A stretch of 64,000 nucleotides of DNA from Modestobacter muralis. GTDB taxonomy: Bacteria > Actinomycetota > Actinomycetes > Mycobacteriales > Geodermatophilaceae. The notes beneath the pieces are model-generated. The model searched no databases. It was not told the origin of the DNA and was given only the letters and a program-made list of their open reading frames with translations. The stretch is from positions 1 through 64,000 of the forward strand of contig NZ_JAAGWH010000003.1 in assembly GCF_010682105.1 (NCBI RefSeq), written 5' to 3'. Each line of letters opens with the position of its first letter. Within the stretch, counting starts at the first letter, position 1. The position numbers and the translations under genes were made by a program. Shown here piece after piece: positions 34,984 through 43,572 of this stretch.

Positions 34984-36744
34984 GTGAACCTGCTGCGTGC
35001 ACCCGAGGTCGCCACGCCCCGCGCGATGGCGGCCATGGTCGCCGTCTTCTACCTGGTCGGCGGTGTCGCCGGACTGCTCCTCACCTGGGGCGGGCACATG
35101 CAGGGGACGGCGCGGGCGGTCATGGTGAGCATGTCGCTCAGCGCGCTGCTGTCCGCGCTCGTCGTCGCCCGCTGGGGCAGCCGCTGGAGCCGCAACGTCT
35201 TCCACCTGCCGATCGGCTCGGCTGCGCTGCTCGTCGACACCGCCGTCCTGGTGGCCCCGGACGCCGGGACCGCGGTCGCCTCCGCCGCGCTCATCGCCTT
35301 CACCGTCATGGACGCCGTCCTGCTGTTCAAGTTCCACGTCGCTGCCGCGCACGTGCTGTTCGGGCTGACCGGCGTCACCGTCGCGCTGACCGTGCAGGGA
35401 GACGTCAGCCTGCCCACCGCACTCGCCCTGGACGCGGTGATCGTCGCGCTCGCCGTCGCCACCCGGGTGCTCGTGCTGCGCGCCGCCGACGCCGACCGCG
35501 ACCCCCTCACCGGGCTGGCCAACCGGCGCGGGTTCGACGAGTCCTTGCAGCACCTGCTGGCCGACCTCTCGCGCAGCAGGGAGCCGCTGTCCGCGGCGCT
35601 GCTGGACATCGACCACTTCAAGGCCATCAACGACACCCGCGGCCACGAGGCAGGTGACGAGGTGCTGCGCCGGGTCGCCGACGAGTGGACCCGCGCGCTG
35701 CCGCCCCGCGCGGTGCTGGCCCGGCACGGCGGCGACGAGTTCGCCCTGCTGCTGCCCGGCTCCACCGGTCCGGCCGCTCTGGAGCTGGTGCGCCGGCTGT
35801 GCGCCGAGCACCCCGCCGTCCGGCTGTCGGTCGGCGTCGCCGAGCGCCGGGTCGGGGACAGCGCCGCACAGCTGATGCGCCGCGCCGACCAGGCGCTCTA
35901 CGCCGCCAAGGCCGCCGGCCGCGGCCGGTGCGAGCTCGACTGCGCAGGCGCCGAGGACCCCGACCAGGAGCTGGCCCGTGATCTGGCGTCGGCGTTGGCC
36001 TTCGGCGAGGTCGTGGTGCACCTGCAGCCGATCGTCGAGCTGTGCTCCGGCACGGTGGTCGGCGTCGAGGCCCTGGCCCGCTGGACCCACTCCCGGCGCG
36101 GACCCGTCCCGCCCGACGTGTTCATCGGCGTCGCCGAGCGGCACGGGTTGATCGGCGCGCTCGGTGAACAGGTGCTCCTCGCGGCCTGCACCCAGCTGGC
36201 CGCGTTGCACCGCGACACCGGACGCCGGTTGCGCCTGGGCGTCAACGTCTCCGGCCTCGAGCTGTCCGACCCCGGCTACCCCGCGCGGATGGCCGCCGTC
36301 CTGGAGGAGACCGGCTGGCCGGCCGGAGAGGTCATCGTCGAGGTGACCGAGAGCCTGCTGGAGGCCGACTCCGCGGTCGCCGTCGCTGCGCTGCACACGC
36401 TGCGCGCCCAGGGCATCCGGGTCGCCCTCGACGACTTCGGCACCGGCTACTCCTCGTTCAGCCGGCTCGACACGCTGCCGGTCGACGTCCTGAAGGTCGA
36501 CTCCTCCTTCATCGCCACGACCACCAGCTCGGTGCGCCGGGCCCAGATGCTGCGCAGCATCGTCGGCCTCGCCCAGGCGCTGGGGATGGACGTGGTCGCC
36601 GAGGGCGTCGAGACCGCCGAGCACGACGAACTGCTGCGCGGCATGGGCTGCACCTTCGGGCAGGGCTGGCTGTACGGCCGTCCGATGCCGCTGGCCCAGC
36701 TGGCCGCGACGCTCGCCACCCGCCCGCTCGTCAAGGCCGGCTGA
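34984..36744 (+). CDS. Membrane diguanylate cyclase/phosphodiesterase (GGDEF-EAL)
   Basis: A 586-residue protein. The N-terminal 170 residues are membrane helices related to the previous gene (VATPRAMAAMVAVFYLVGG). A GGDEF domain has RHGGDEFALLLPG near residue 250. An EAL domain spans residues about 330-580: GVEALARW, NVSGLEL, VIVEVTESLLE, VALDDFGTGYSSF, VDVLKVDSSFI, VAEGVET and GQGWLYGRPMP. The metal and catalytic residues known for active phosphodiesterases (E, N, E, DD, K, E, Q) are all present, so both activities could be real. It begins at GTG 34984, 80 bases after its neighbour. The tandem pair could give opposing control of cyclic di-GMP. Confidence 0.92.
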   Translation: MNLLRAPEVATPRAMAAMVAVFYLVGGVAGLLLTWGGHMQGTARAVMVSMSLSALLSALVVARWGSRWSRNVFHLPIGSAALLVDTAVLVAPDAGTAVASAALIAFTVMDAVLLFKFHVAAAHVLFGLTGVTVALTVQGDVSLPTALALDAVIVALAVATRVLVLRAADADRDPLTGLANRRGFDESLQHLLADLSRSREPLSAALLDIDHFKAINDTRGHEAGDEVLRRVADEWTRALPPRAVLARHGGDEFALLLPGSTGPAALELVRRLCAEHPAVRLSVGVAERRVGDSAAQLMRRADQALYAAKAAGRGRCELDCAGAEDPDQELARDLASALAFGEVVVHLQPIVELCSGTVVGVEALARWTHSRRGPVPPDVFIGVAERHGLIGALGEQVLLAACTQLAALHRDTGRRLRLGVNVSGLELSDPGYPARMAAVLEETGWPAGEVIVEVTESLLEADSAVAVAALHTLRAQGIRVALDDFGTGYSSFSRLDTLPVDVLKVDSSFIATTTSSVRRAQMLRSIVGLAQALGMDVVAEGVETAEHDELLRGMGCTFGQGWLYGRPMPLAQLAATLATRPLVKAG

Positions 36745-36835
36745 TCCGTCCGGCCGTCGGGACGACGTCAGCGATCCCTTCTGCGGCGGTCGTCCGATCG
36801 GGGCGACCGGCGTGCTGGTCCCCGGGCCGGGCAGC

Positions 36836-37933
36836 TCAGAGGTAGCCGCCGATGTCCGGGAGCCGGTCGGTCAGGTCTACGCGCTCCTCGCGCAGCGCGT
36901 ACAGCTCCGCCAGCGTCGAGGCGCCGGTCGGGGCGGTCGCGGCAGCACCCAGCCACGCCTGCGCCTCCGGGTGGGTCAGCCGGGCGAACTCCACCCTGCT
37001 CAGGCAGCGGCCCGGGCGGGTGATCGCCGGGTGCAGGCTGCCGACGTCCTCGTTGGTGGTCAGCAGCACGACCACCCGCAGGCCGTGGCCGAGGATGCCG
37101 TCGCACAGGTTGAGCAGCCGGCCCAGCGACGCACCGGCGCGCAGCTTCGCGTCGGTGCGCAGGTACTCGTCGCAGTCCTCGGCCACCACCAGCCGCCACT
37201 GCTCGTCGTCGTCCTCACCGCGGTCGCCGTCGACGCCGGCGACCTCCAGCAGGTAGCCCGGGTCCTCGAACAACCGCTCCGGGTCTGTCACGTAGTGCGT
37301 CTGGCACCACGCCGACCACTCCCGGCTCAGTGCCCGCGCCGCCGTCGTCTTCCCCGTCCCGGGCTCGCCGTGCCAGAGCACCAGCCGGCCCGCCCGGCCC
37401 TCGACGTCCGGCATCCCCATCAGCGCACCCAGCGACGTCGCGGTGCGGGCGGCGTAGTTGCCGGCCACCTCCGACCAGCCGGGTGCGGTCACCTCGCGGG
37501 AGGACATCGAGCCGTCGCCGTCCTTCGACGCCGACCAGAACCGCATCCGCACCGTGCCCTCCGGCACCGCCACGGCAGCCCGCGTCGCCGCGACCACCTG
37601 GGCGACGACGGCCTCGACCGCGGCGGCCGTCGCGCCCGCCGCCCGCACCCGGGTCACGGCCCGCCGGCGCTCCAGCTCCAGGAGCACGCCGGGCAGCTCC
37701 ACGCACAGCGTCGAGTGGTGGTCGAACCGCTGGTCGACCCGCAGCACCGCACCCTCCGGCACCAGCGCGGCCAGGTCCTCCACCCCGCCGGGCACCGACT
37801 CGGAGCGGTAGTACGGCAGCGCCCCGGTCCACTGCGCCTGCAGCATCAGCGCGGTGCCGACGTCCTCCACGTACTCCAGGGACAGCCGGGGCGCGACGGC
37901 GCTCGGCGGCGGACCCACGACGGGCAGCGTCAC
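36836..37933 (-). CDS. AAA family ATPase (DUF5925-type)
   Basis: A 365-residue protein. The C-terminal half is an AAA ATPase: Walker A VLWHGEPGTGKTTAARALS near residue 193, Walker B RLVVAEDCDEYL near residue 252, sensor 1 VVVLLTTNED near residue 290, and arginine residues in AITRPGRCLSRVEF. The N-terminal half (residues 1-175) matches the DUF5925-like region seen on such actinobacterial ATPases. Substrate and role unknown. ATG 37933 is the first in-frame start. It lies upstream of, but divergent in sequence content from, the huge gene at 38016 with the same orientation. Confidence 0.8.
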   Translation of the reverse strand: MTLPVVGPPPSAVAPRLSLEYVEDVGTALMLQAQWTGALPYYRSESVPGGVEDLAALVPEGAVLRVDQRFDHHSTLCVELPGVLLELERRRAVTRVRAAGATAAAVEAVVAQVVAATRAAVAVPEGTVRMRFWSASKDGDGSMSSREVTAPGWSEVAGNYAARTATSLGALMGMPDVEGRAGRLVLWHGEPGTGKTTAARALSREWSAWCQTHYVTDPERLFEDPGYLLEVAGVDGDRGEDDDEQWRLVVAEDCDEYLRTDAKLRAGASLGRLLNLCDGILGHGLRVVVLLTTNEDVGSLHPAITRPGRCLSRVEFARLTHPEAQAWLGAAATAPTGASTLAELYALREERVDLTDRLPDIGGYL

Positions 37934-38015
37934 GGGTGGTCTCCCCTCGGGTCGGTGGGCACGGCCGGTGGACCGTACGTCCGGCCACCGACAGTTGCGA
38001 GCCGATTCCCGAGCG

Positions 38016-41000
38016 TCAGGCGGCGATGATCAGCGGGCCGGCGGGCTCGCGGGTCACCCTGCTGGCGCGCACGGCCGTGGCCAGCGCGCGCTCCAGGTAC
38101 GGCACCAGCACCGGGTGCCGGCGCGGGTGGCCGAACACCGCCAGCGTGCGGGCGAACAGCTCGTCGCGGGTCATCCCCGCACCCGCCCGGCACAGCGCCA
38201 CCATCGCGTTGCCGAGCTCCTCGGGCGCCACGTGCTCCAGCGGGCGCTCGTCGAAGCCGGCCTGCCGGCGGAAGCCGGTCCACGTCGCCGGGTCCACGCC
38301 CTCGGGCCAGCGGAACTCCGCCTCGGCGTCGGGCAGCAGCGCGAGCACCTCCGCCGTCCGCTCTGCGTTGACCCGGGCCACCCCGAACGCGGCCGCCGTC
38401 AGCTGCACCAGCCGGTCGCGGTGCACCGGGCCCTCGGCAGCGATCCCCGCCACCAGCACCCGCCGCACCTGCGCGGCGACCGCCGGGTCGTCCAGCTCGC
38501 GGAACGCCCGCGCGGACCCCGCCGACGGCGGCGTCCACGGCACGAACGGCCGTTCGCCGGCCAGCACGGCCGGGCCCACGGACGGCCGCGCGGTCGTCCG
38601 CACCGGCTCGGCCGGGGCCGTTGCCGGCCGCGGGACGTGGGCGGGCGGCGGGACGGGCACCCGCGGGACCTCCGGCCCGGGGTCCTCCTCGGCCGGCGAC
38701 GGAACGGCTGCGGGCACCGCCTCGACGGCTGCGACCAGCCGGTCGAGCACGGCCTCCCGGTCGGCCAGCCACGCCGGCAGCCACACCCGCGCCACCGCCG
38801 GCCAGCCCAGCCGGTCGCGCAGCGCCTCGTCGGGCAGCCCGTCGGCGACCGTCGGCTGCGCCGCCCACGCGGGGCCGTCCAGCAGCACGGCCAGCACCGG
38901 GCGCTCGGGTGTCTCCGCGGGGGCCACGGTCAGGTCCAGCCGGGACGACGACAGCCCCACGTCGGTGCGCACCACCAGCCCGCGGGCCCGCAGCGCGGCG
39001 GCGACGTCCTCGCGGTGCGGGTCGGGTGCGGCCAGCGCCCGGGGCAGCGTCGCCGCCCCGATCAGCACGTCCAGCCAGGCGCGCAGGTGCCGCACGCCGG
39101 TCATCGCCGTCGCGTCGTCGCGCAGCTGCGCCGGGTCGAAAGAGGCGAAGACGACGACCTCCCGGCTCGCCCGGGCCACCGCCCCGGCCAGCCACCGCTC
39201 GCCGCCGGGCCGGCTCAGCGGACCGAAATCGGCGGGCAGGTCGCCGTCCGCGTCGGGGGCGCAGCCCAGCGAGAACAGCACGACCTCGGCCGCCGGGACG
39301 TCGGTGACCGGGGCGACGGTGACCTGCCCGGGCTCGGCGTGGTCGCGCAGCAGCTGCTCGATCAGCGCCCGCTGCGGCTCGGTGAGGGTGACGACGGTGA
39401 CCGGGCGGCCGCTCCGGCGGCGCACCTCGGCGACCACCGCGTGCGCCTCGGCCGGGTTGGTGCCCTGCAGCTCGCCGGCCCCGCGCAGCACCGCCTCCGG
39501 CACCCGGCGCAGCGAGACGGCCGGGCCGGTGGGGGAGGGGAGCGTGGCCAGCAGCCCGGACAGGTACGTGCGGTCGGCGAAGGAGACGAGCGACTCGTCC
39601 CGGCTCGCGTGGTGCACGGTCAGGTCGCGGCGCGGCACGCCGGCAGCCAGGCACGCGGTGGCCAGGTCGCCGGGGGCGGCGGCCAGCGGGTCGCCGACGA
39701 CCACCGCCGTCCGGGCGCGGCTGAGCGCGCCCAGGCCGGCCACGACCGGGAGCCCGCCGTCGACGACGACCAGGTCGAAGCCGTCCGCGCCGGGCGGGAG
39801 CAGCCGGGCGACCGCGTCCGGCGAGGCCAGCACCACCTGCCCGTCCCCGGGGACGACGGCGGCGCGCAGCGCCCGGGCGGCCGCGAGGTGGTCGCGCACC
39901 GCGGCGTCGAGGTCGGCGCCGGCGTCCGGGCCGCCTGCCGCGGAACGCTCGGCCAGCGACGTGACCGCCAGCCCCCGGTCGAAGGCCGCCGCCGCGTCGG
40001 CTGCGGCGACCCCGCCGGTGAGCAGCACGCCGCGCAGCTCGCTGAGCCCGGCGGCCTCCAGCAGCCGCAGCTGCTGCAGCAGGTCGCGCCAGCGCCCCAG
40101 CGACGGCAGCCCGAACTCCTCCATCGCGCGCTCGTCCTGGGTGGTCTCCCAGCGCGGCACGAAGCCGGTGCCGCACCACTGCGCCCACCGCTCCGGCGTG
40201 GGGCGCACCACCGCGAGCAGCCCGGCCAGCGCGTCGCGCAGCGCGGTCACGGTCGCGGCCGCGGCGGGGTCGTGCGGCGGGTCGGTGTCCAGGTAGCGGC
40301 GCAGCGCCGGGGTGAACGGCCGCGACCGGTCCATCGCGGCCCGCAGCTCCCGCAGCCGGGCCACCTGCCGCTCCACCAGCCCGGGGTCCAGCAGTGGGTT
40401 CCACGACCACGGCACGCGCAGCCCGGCGACGTCCCCGGCGTAGGTGGCCAGCTCGCGCATCGCCGTCTGCACCTCCAGCAGCGACGCGGTGAGCTCGGGC
40501 AGCTCCGCCGGGTCGACGGCCGCGTCCGGCAGCAGCACGGGGGCGATCAGCTCGCGGACCGCGGCCAGCCGCTTGGCCCGCCCGATCCGGCCGGACGCCG
40601 CGGCGGCGCGGGCGGACTCGGCGAGCTCCACCAGCGGCTGGTCGAGCGCCTCGGGCAGGGCGACGTCCAGGCCGGGGTGGGGGAGCGCGACGAACGCGGC
40701 GACCTCGGCGACCAGCTGGTCCACCGTCTCCGCCCAGTCCGGGAGCCCGGTGCGGTCCAGCTCGGCCAGCGGCACCGGGACGCCGGAGAGCACCGTGACC
40801 ACCGCGTCGAGGTCCTCGGGCTGCATCGCGGCGGCGGCGACCCGGGCCAGCGGTCCGGCCGGGGGCAGCAGCGCGAGCGCCGCGTCGACGGCCACGACCG
40901 CGTCGGCCAGCACGACCGGGTCGAGTTCGGGGTCGTCGAGGAAGCCCCACGGGTGCCCCGGTCGCGGCCGGGTCGGGTCGGCCACCGCGGGCAGGCCGGC

Positions 41001-43382
41001 CAGCACCCGGCGGACGGCGGCGGTGGTGCGCGCCGACGCGGTGGCCACGAACGCCTCGGGCACCGGCAGCACCGGGGCGTCGGGCGCGCCGTGCAGCAGG
41101 GCGCCGTGCGCGCGGTACAGCGACAGCCCGGCCGAGTTCGGCGTGTGCAGCCGGGCGGCGTGCGCGGCGAGCACGCGGCGGGCGGCACCCAGGTCGGCGG
41201 TGGTGGTGGCGACGGCCGGCCGGGACGTGCGCGGGGTGGCCGCACCGGACAGGTCCTGCACCCGCCCGGCCAGGCCGGCGGTCCCGAGCCGGTCGGCCAG
41301 GGCCGCCAGCGCTGCCGGGCGCGCGGCGACGACCAGCACCCGCCGGCTCTCGGCCACGGCGGCCGCGGTCAGTGCGGCGACCGTCTGGACCGCGCCGGTG
41401 CCCGGGGCGGCGGACAGCACGGTCGTCTCCCCGGCCAGCGCCGTGGCCACCGCCCGCAGCTGCGCGCCGTCGGCCGGCAACGGCAGGGAGTCCGCCAGCG
41501 CCTCGAGGTCGGATGTCCCGGCGGTCGGCGGCTCGGCGTCGCGGGCCCACCCCGGCGCCGGGTGCAGCAGCGTCGAGACCAGCGGCGGGCGGCCCGGCTC
41601 GGCCACCGCCCGGACGGCGTCCTCGCGGGTGCGCAGCGCGGCGGCGGGCACCAGGGCGAGGTCCGCGGTCGGCTCGACCCGGTGCGGCAGGCCGGCCAGC
41701 GCCAGGGCCGAGCGGAGCGCGCCGAGGTCGGCGGCCAGGTCGGGCACCGTGCCGTCGGCGGGCACGTCGACGCCGAACCGGTCGCGCAGCTCGGCGAGCA
41801 GGCAGTCGTTGTAGGCGGGCGCCCCGCCCGGCGCGGCGGACACCCGGTGCGCGTCGCTGCCGGGCACGGGCGTGAGGACGACGGGCACCAGCAGCAGCGG
41901 GGACCGCACCGGCCGGCCCTCGCGCTCCCACGCCACCGATCCCAGGGCCAGGTGCAGCTCGGCGGCCCCGGTGCGCGCCACCGCGGCGCGCGCCCGGGCG
42001 GTGAGCTCCCGCAGCCGCGGCAGGTAGGCCACCTGCGGCAGGTCGGTGTAGATGCCGGCGTGCCGCTCCAGCAGCTCGGCCAGCTGGTGGGGCGGGAGGT
42101 CGCTGCCGGCGCGGATGCCCCGGGCGCGCTGGGCGGCGCCGAGCTGGTCGGCGGGCAGCAGGGTGAGCGCCGTCCCGGCGGCCAGCAGGTCCGCGAGCGT
42201 GGGCAGCCGCAGCGAGCGCACGCCCAGGGCGACGGTGCCGGGGCCGAGCTCCAGCAGCGCGTCGCGGACGCCGTCGGGCAGGGCGAGCGGGTCGGCGGGC
42301 GGCTGCGGCGCGGCCGGCCGGCGGTCGGGGCCGGGGGTCCGCAGCGGCAGCGGGTGCACGCCGTCGGCGCGGGCGCGGTGCACGTCGGTGACCCCGAGGA
42401 CGCCGTGCCGGTCACCGGTCAGCCAGGTGGTGGCCGGGATGCGGTGCAGGTCGCCGAACGTGGCCGACGCGGCGCGGCTGGTGAGCATCGTGGTCTCGAC
42501 CAGCTGCACCTCGCCGCGGTGCACCAGGTCGGCCAGGCCGGTCACCTCGGTGGTGGCGGTCTGATCAGCGCCGCGGTCGGTGCGCCAGTAGCCGAGGAAG
42601 GCGTGGTCGGCACAGATCCACAGCAGCGGCCGCAGGCCGGCGTGCTCGAGTGCGGCGGCCAGCACGACGACGGTGTCCAGGCTGCTGCCGATCCGGTCCT
42701 CGAGCACTTGGCTCGGGGTGCGCAGGGGCTGGGCGAGGGTGGCCCAGTCGGGGGTGGGGACGGCGGCCCGGATGCCGCGGCGGCGCATCGCCTCCACGAT
42801 CGCGGCCGCCGTCTGGTCGACGCGTTCGGCGCTGGCCGCACCGGCGACCGAGGCGTCGCCGGTGCGCCAGTACAGCGTGTCGGTGGCCGCACCGACCAGG
42901 GCGGCGACGGCGGGGTCGCCCGGCTGCACGTGCGCGGCCAGCGTCTCCAGGGCCAGCGGGAGCGGGGCGGCCAGCCAGGAGCCGGCGGCCAGCACGGTCA
43001 CCGGGCTGCCCGCCCGGCCGACCAGCTCGCCGTCGCACTCGGCGACCACCTCGACGGTGCCGATCCCCGGTGCGGTGCGCGCGGCGAGCACGCCGGCGTC
43101 CAGCAGCAGCGGGACGTCGGTCAGCGTGACCGTGCGGCCCGGCTCCAGGTCGCAGCGCAGTTCGACCGGGGCACCCAGCGGACCGTCGTCGGTGGTGACC
43201 GCGACGGTGACGCGGACGTCGCGCAGCGGACGGTCCCCGCCGGTGAGGGTCAGCCGGGTGACCACCGGGGCACCGAGCCGGGCCAGCACCTCCCCGACCA
43301 CGGGCACGGCGGAGACCGTGACCGCCGTGCGGCCGGCTGCCGTCCCCTGCGGGACCGGCGGGGGGCCGGGGTGCGCGCCCAT
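38016..43382 (-). CDS. Giant DUF4011/DUF3320-like protein with eroded helicase and nuclease motifs
   Basis: A 1788-residue protein whose layout recalls DUF4011-type superfamily 1 helicases with a C-terminal Vsr-like nuclease and DUF3320. The helicase P-loop, normally GPPGTGKS/T, reads LSAAPGTGAVQTVAALT near residue 660, lacking the Lys. The Walker B region reads FDLVVVDGGLPVVAG near residue 1205, lacking the Asp-Glu. A Vsr-like nuclease region near residues 1465-1560 keeps GLSSSRLDLTVAP but has LLDGPAW where active members have a Glu-Cys-Asp-Gly motif. A DUF3320-like winged region is near residues 1640-1760. The frame is continuous with good codon use, so this is probably a structural or regulatory descendant, not a broken gene. 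The first ATG is 43382. Confidence 0.7.
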   Translation of the reverse strand: MGAHPGPPPVPQGTAAGRTAVTVSAVPVVGEVLARLGAPVVTRLTLTGGDRPLRDVRVTVAVTTDDGPLGAPVELRCDLEPGRTVTLTDVPLLLDAGVLAARTAPGIGTVEVVAECDGELVGRAGSPVTVLAAGSWLAAPLPLALETLAAHVQPGDPAVAALVGAATDTLYWRTGDASVAGAASAERVDQTAAAIVEAMRRRGIRAAVPTPDWATLAQPLRTPSQVLEDRIGSSLDTVVVLAAALEHAGLRPLLWICADHAFLGYWRTDRGADQTATTEVTGLADLVHRGEVQLVETTMLTSRAASATFGDLHRIPATTWLTGDRHGVLGVTDVHRARADGVHPLPLRTPGPDRRPAAPQPPADPLALPDGVRDALLELGPGTVALGVRSLRLPTLADLLAAGTALTLLPADQLGAAQRARGIRAGSDLPPHQLAELLERHAGIYTDLPQVAYLPRLRELTARARAAVARTGAAELHLALGSVAWEREGRPVRSPLLLVPVVLTPVPGSDAHRVSAAPGGAPAYNDCLLAELRDRFGVDVPADGTVPDLAADLGALRSALALAGLPHRVEPTADLALVPAAALRTREDAVRAVAEPGRPPLVSTLLHPAPGWARDAEPPTAGTSDLEALADSLPLPADGAQLRAVATALAGETTVLSAAPGTGAVQTVAALTAAAVAESRRVLVVAARPAALAALADRLGTAGLAGRVQDLSGAATPRTSRPAVATTTADLGAARRVLAAHAARLHTPNSAGLSLYRAHGALLHGAPDAPVLPVPEAFVATASARTTAAVRRVLAGLPAVADPTRPRPGHPWGFLDDPELDPVVLADAVVAVDAALALLPPAGPLARVAAAAMQPEDLDAVVTVLSGVPVPLAELDRTGLPDWAETVDQLVAEVAAFVALPHPGLDVALPEALDQPLVELAESARAAAASGRIGRAKRLAAVRELIAPVLLPDAAVDPAELPELTASLLEVQTAMRELATYAGDVAGLRVPWSWNPLLDPGLVERQVARLRELRAAMDRSRPFTPALRRYLDTDPPHDPAAAATVTALRDALAGLLAVVRPTPERWAQWCGTGFVPRWETTQDERAMEEFGLPSLGRWRDLLQQLRLLEAAGLSELRGVLLTGGVAAADAAAAFDRGLAVTSLAERSAAGGPDAGADLDAAVRDHLAAARALRAAVVPGDGQVVLASPDAVARLLPPGADGFDLVVVDGGLPVVAGLGALSRARTAVVVGDPLAAAPGDLATACLAAGVPRRDLTVHHASRDESLVSFADRTYLSGLLATLPSPTGPAVSLRRVPEAVLRGAGELQGTNPAEAHAVVAEVRRRSGRPVTVVTLTEPQRALIEQLLRDHAEPGQVTVAPVTDVPAAEVVLFSLGCAPDADGDLPADFGPLSRPGGERWLAGAVARASREVVVFASFDPAQLRDDATAMTGVRHLRAWLDVLIGAATLPRALAAPDPHREDVAAALRARGLVVRTDVGLSSSRLDLTVAPAETPERPVLAVLLDGPAWAAQPTVADGLPDEALRDRLGWPAVARVWLPAWLADREAVLDRLVAAVEAVPAAVPSPAEEDPGPEVPRVPVPPPAHVPRPATAPAEPVRTTARPSVGPAVLAGERPFVPWTPPSAGSARAFRELDDPAVAAQVRRVLVAGIAAEGPVHRDRLVQLTAAAFGVARVNAERTAEVLALLPDAEAEFRWPEGVDPATWTGFRRQAGFDERPLEHVAPEELGNAMVALCRAGAGMTRDELFARTLAVFGHPRRHPVLVPYLERALATAVRASRVTREPAGPLIIAA

Positions 43383-43572
43383 GCCGTCTGTCTACCCGCA
43401 CCCCGCCGCGCGGGCCCGGACCCTGGGGCGCGCCTGTGACCGGTGGGACGGGTGGTCCGCAGGTGCGTCCCGTGCCGGGGTCGACCGCCGGGGCCGACGC
43501 CGGGCGGTGATGCTGGTCTCCGACCGCCCCGTCACCGGGAGGGCGCCGCGCGCGCATGGCAGGCTGGCGGTC

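Noticed and set aside
37854-43439. A 1861-codon open frame on the plus strand opposite the giant gene
   Set aside because: It is the high-GC mirror of 38016-43382: runs of Arg, Gly and Gln, no domain, no start signal. The minus-strand frame has normal composition and recognisable family layout.
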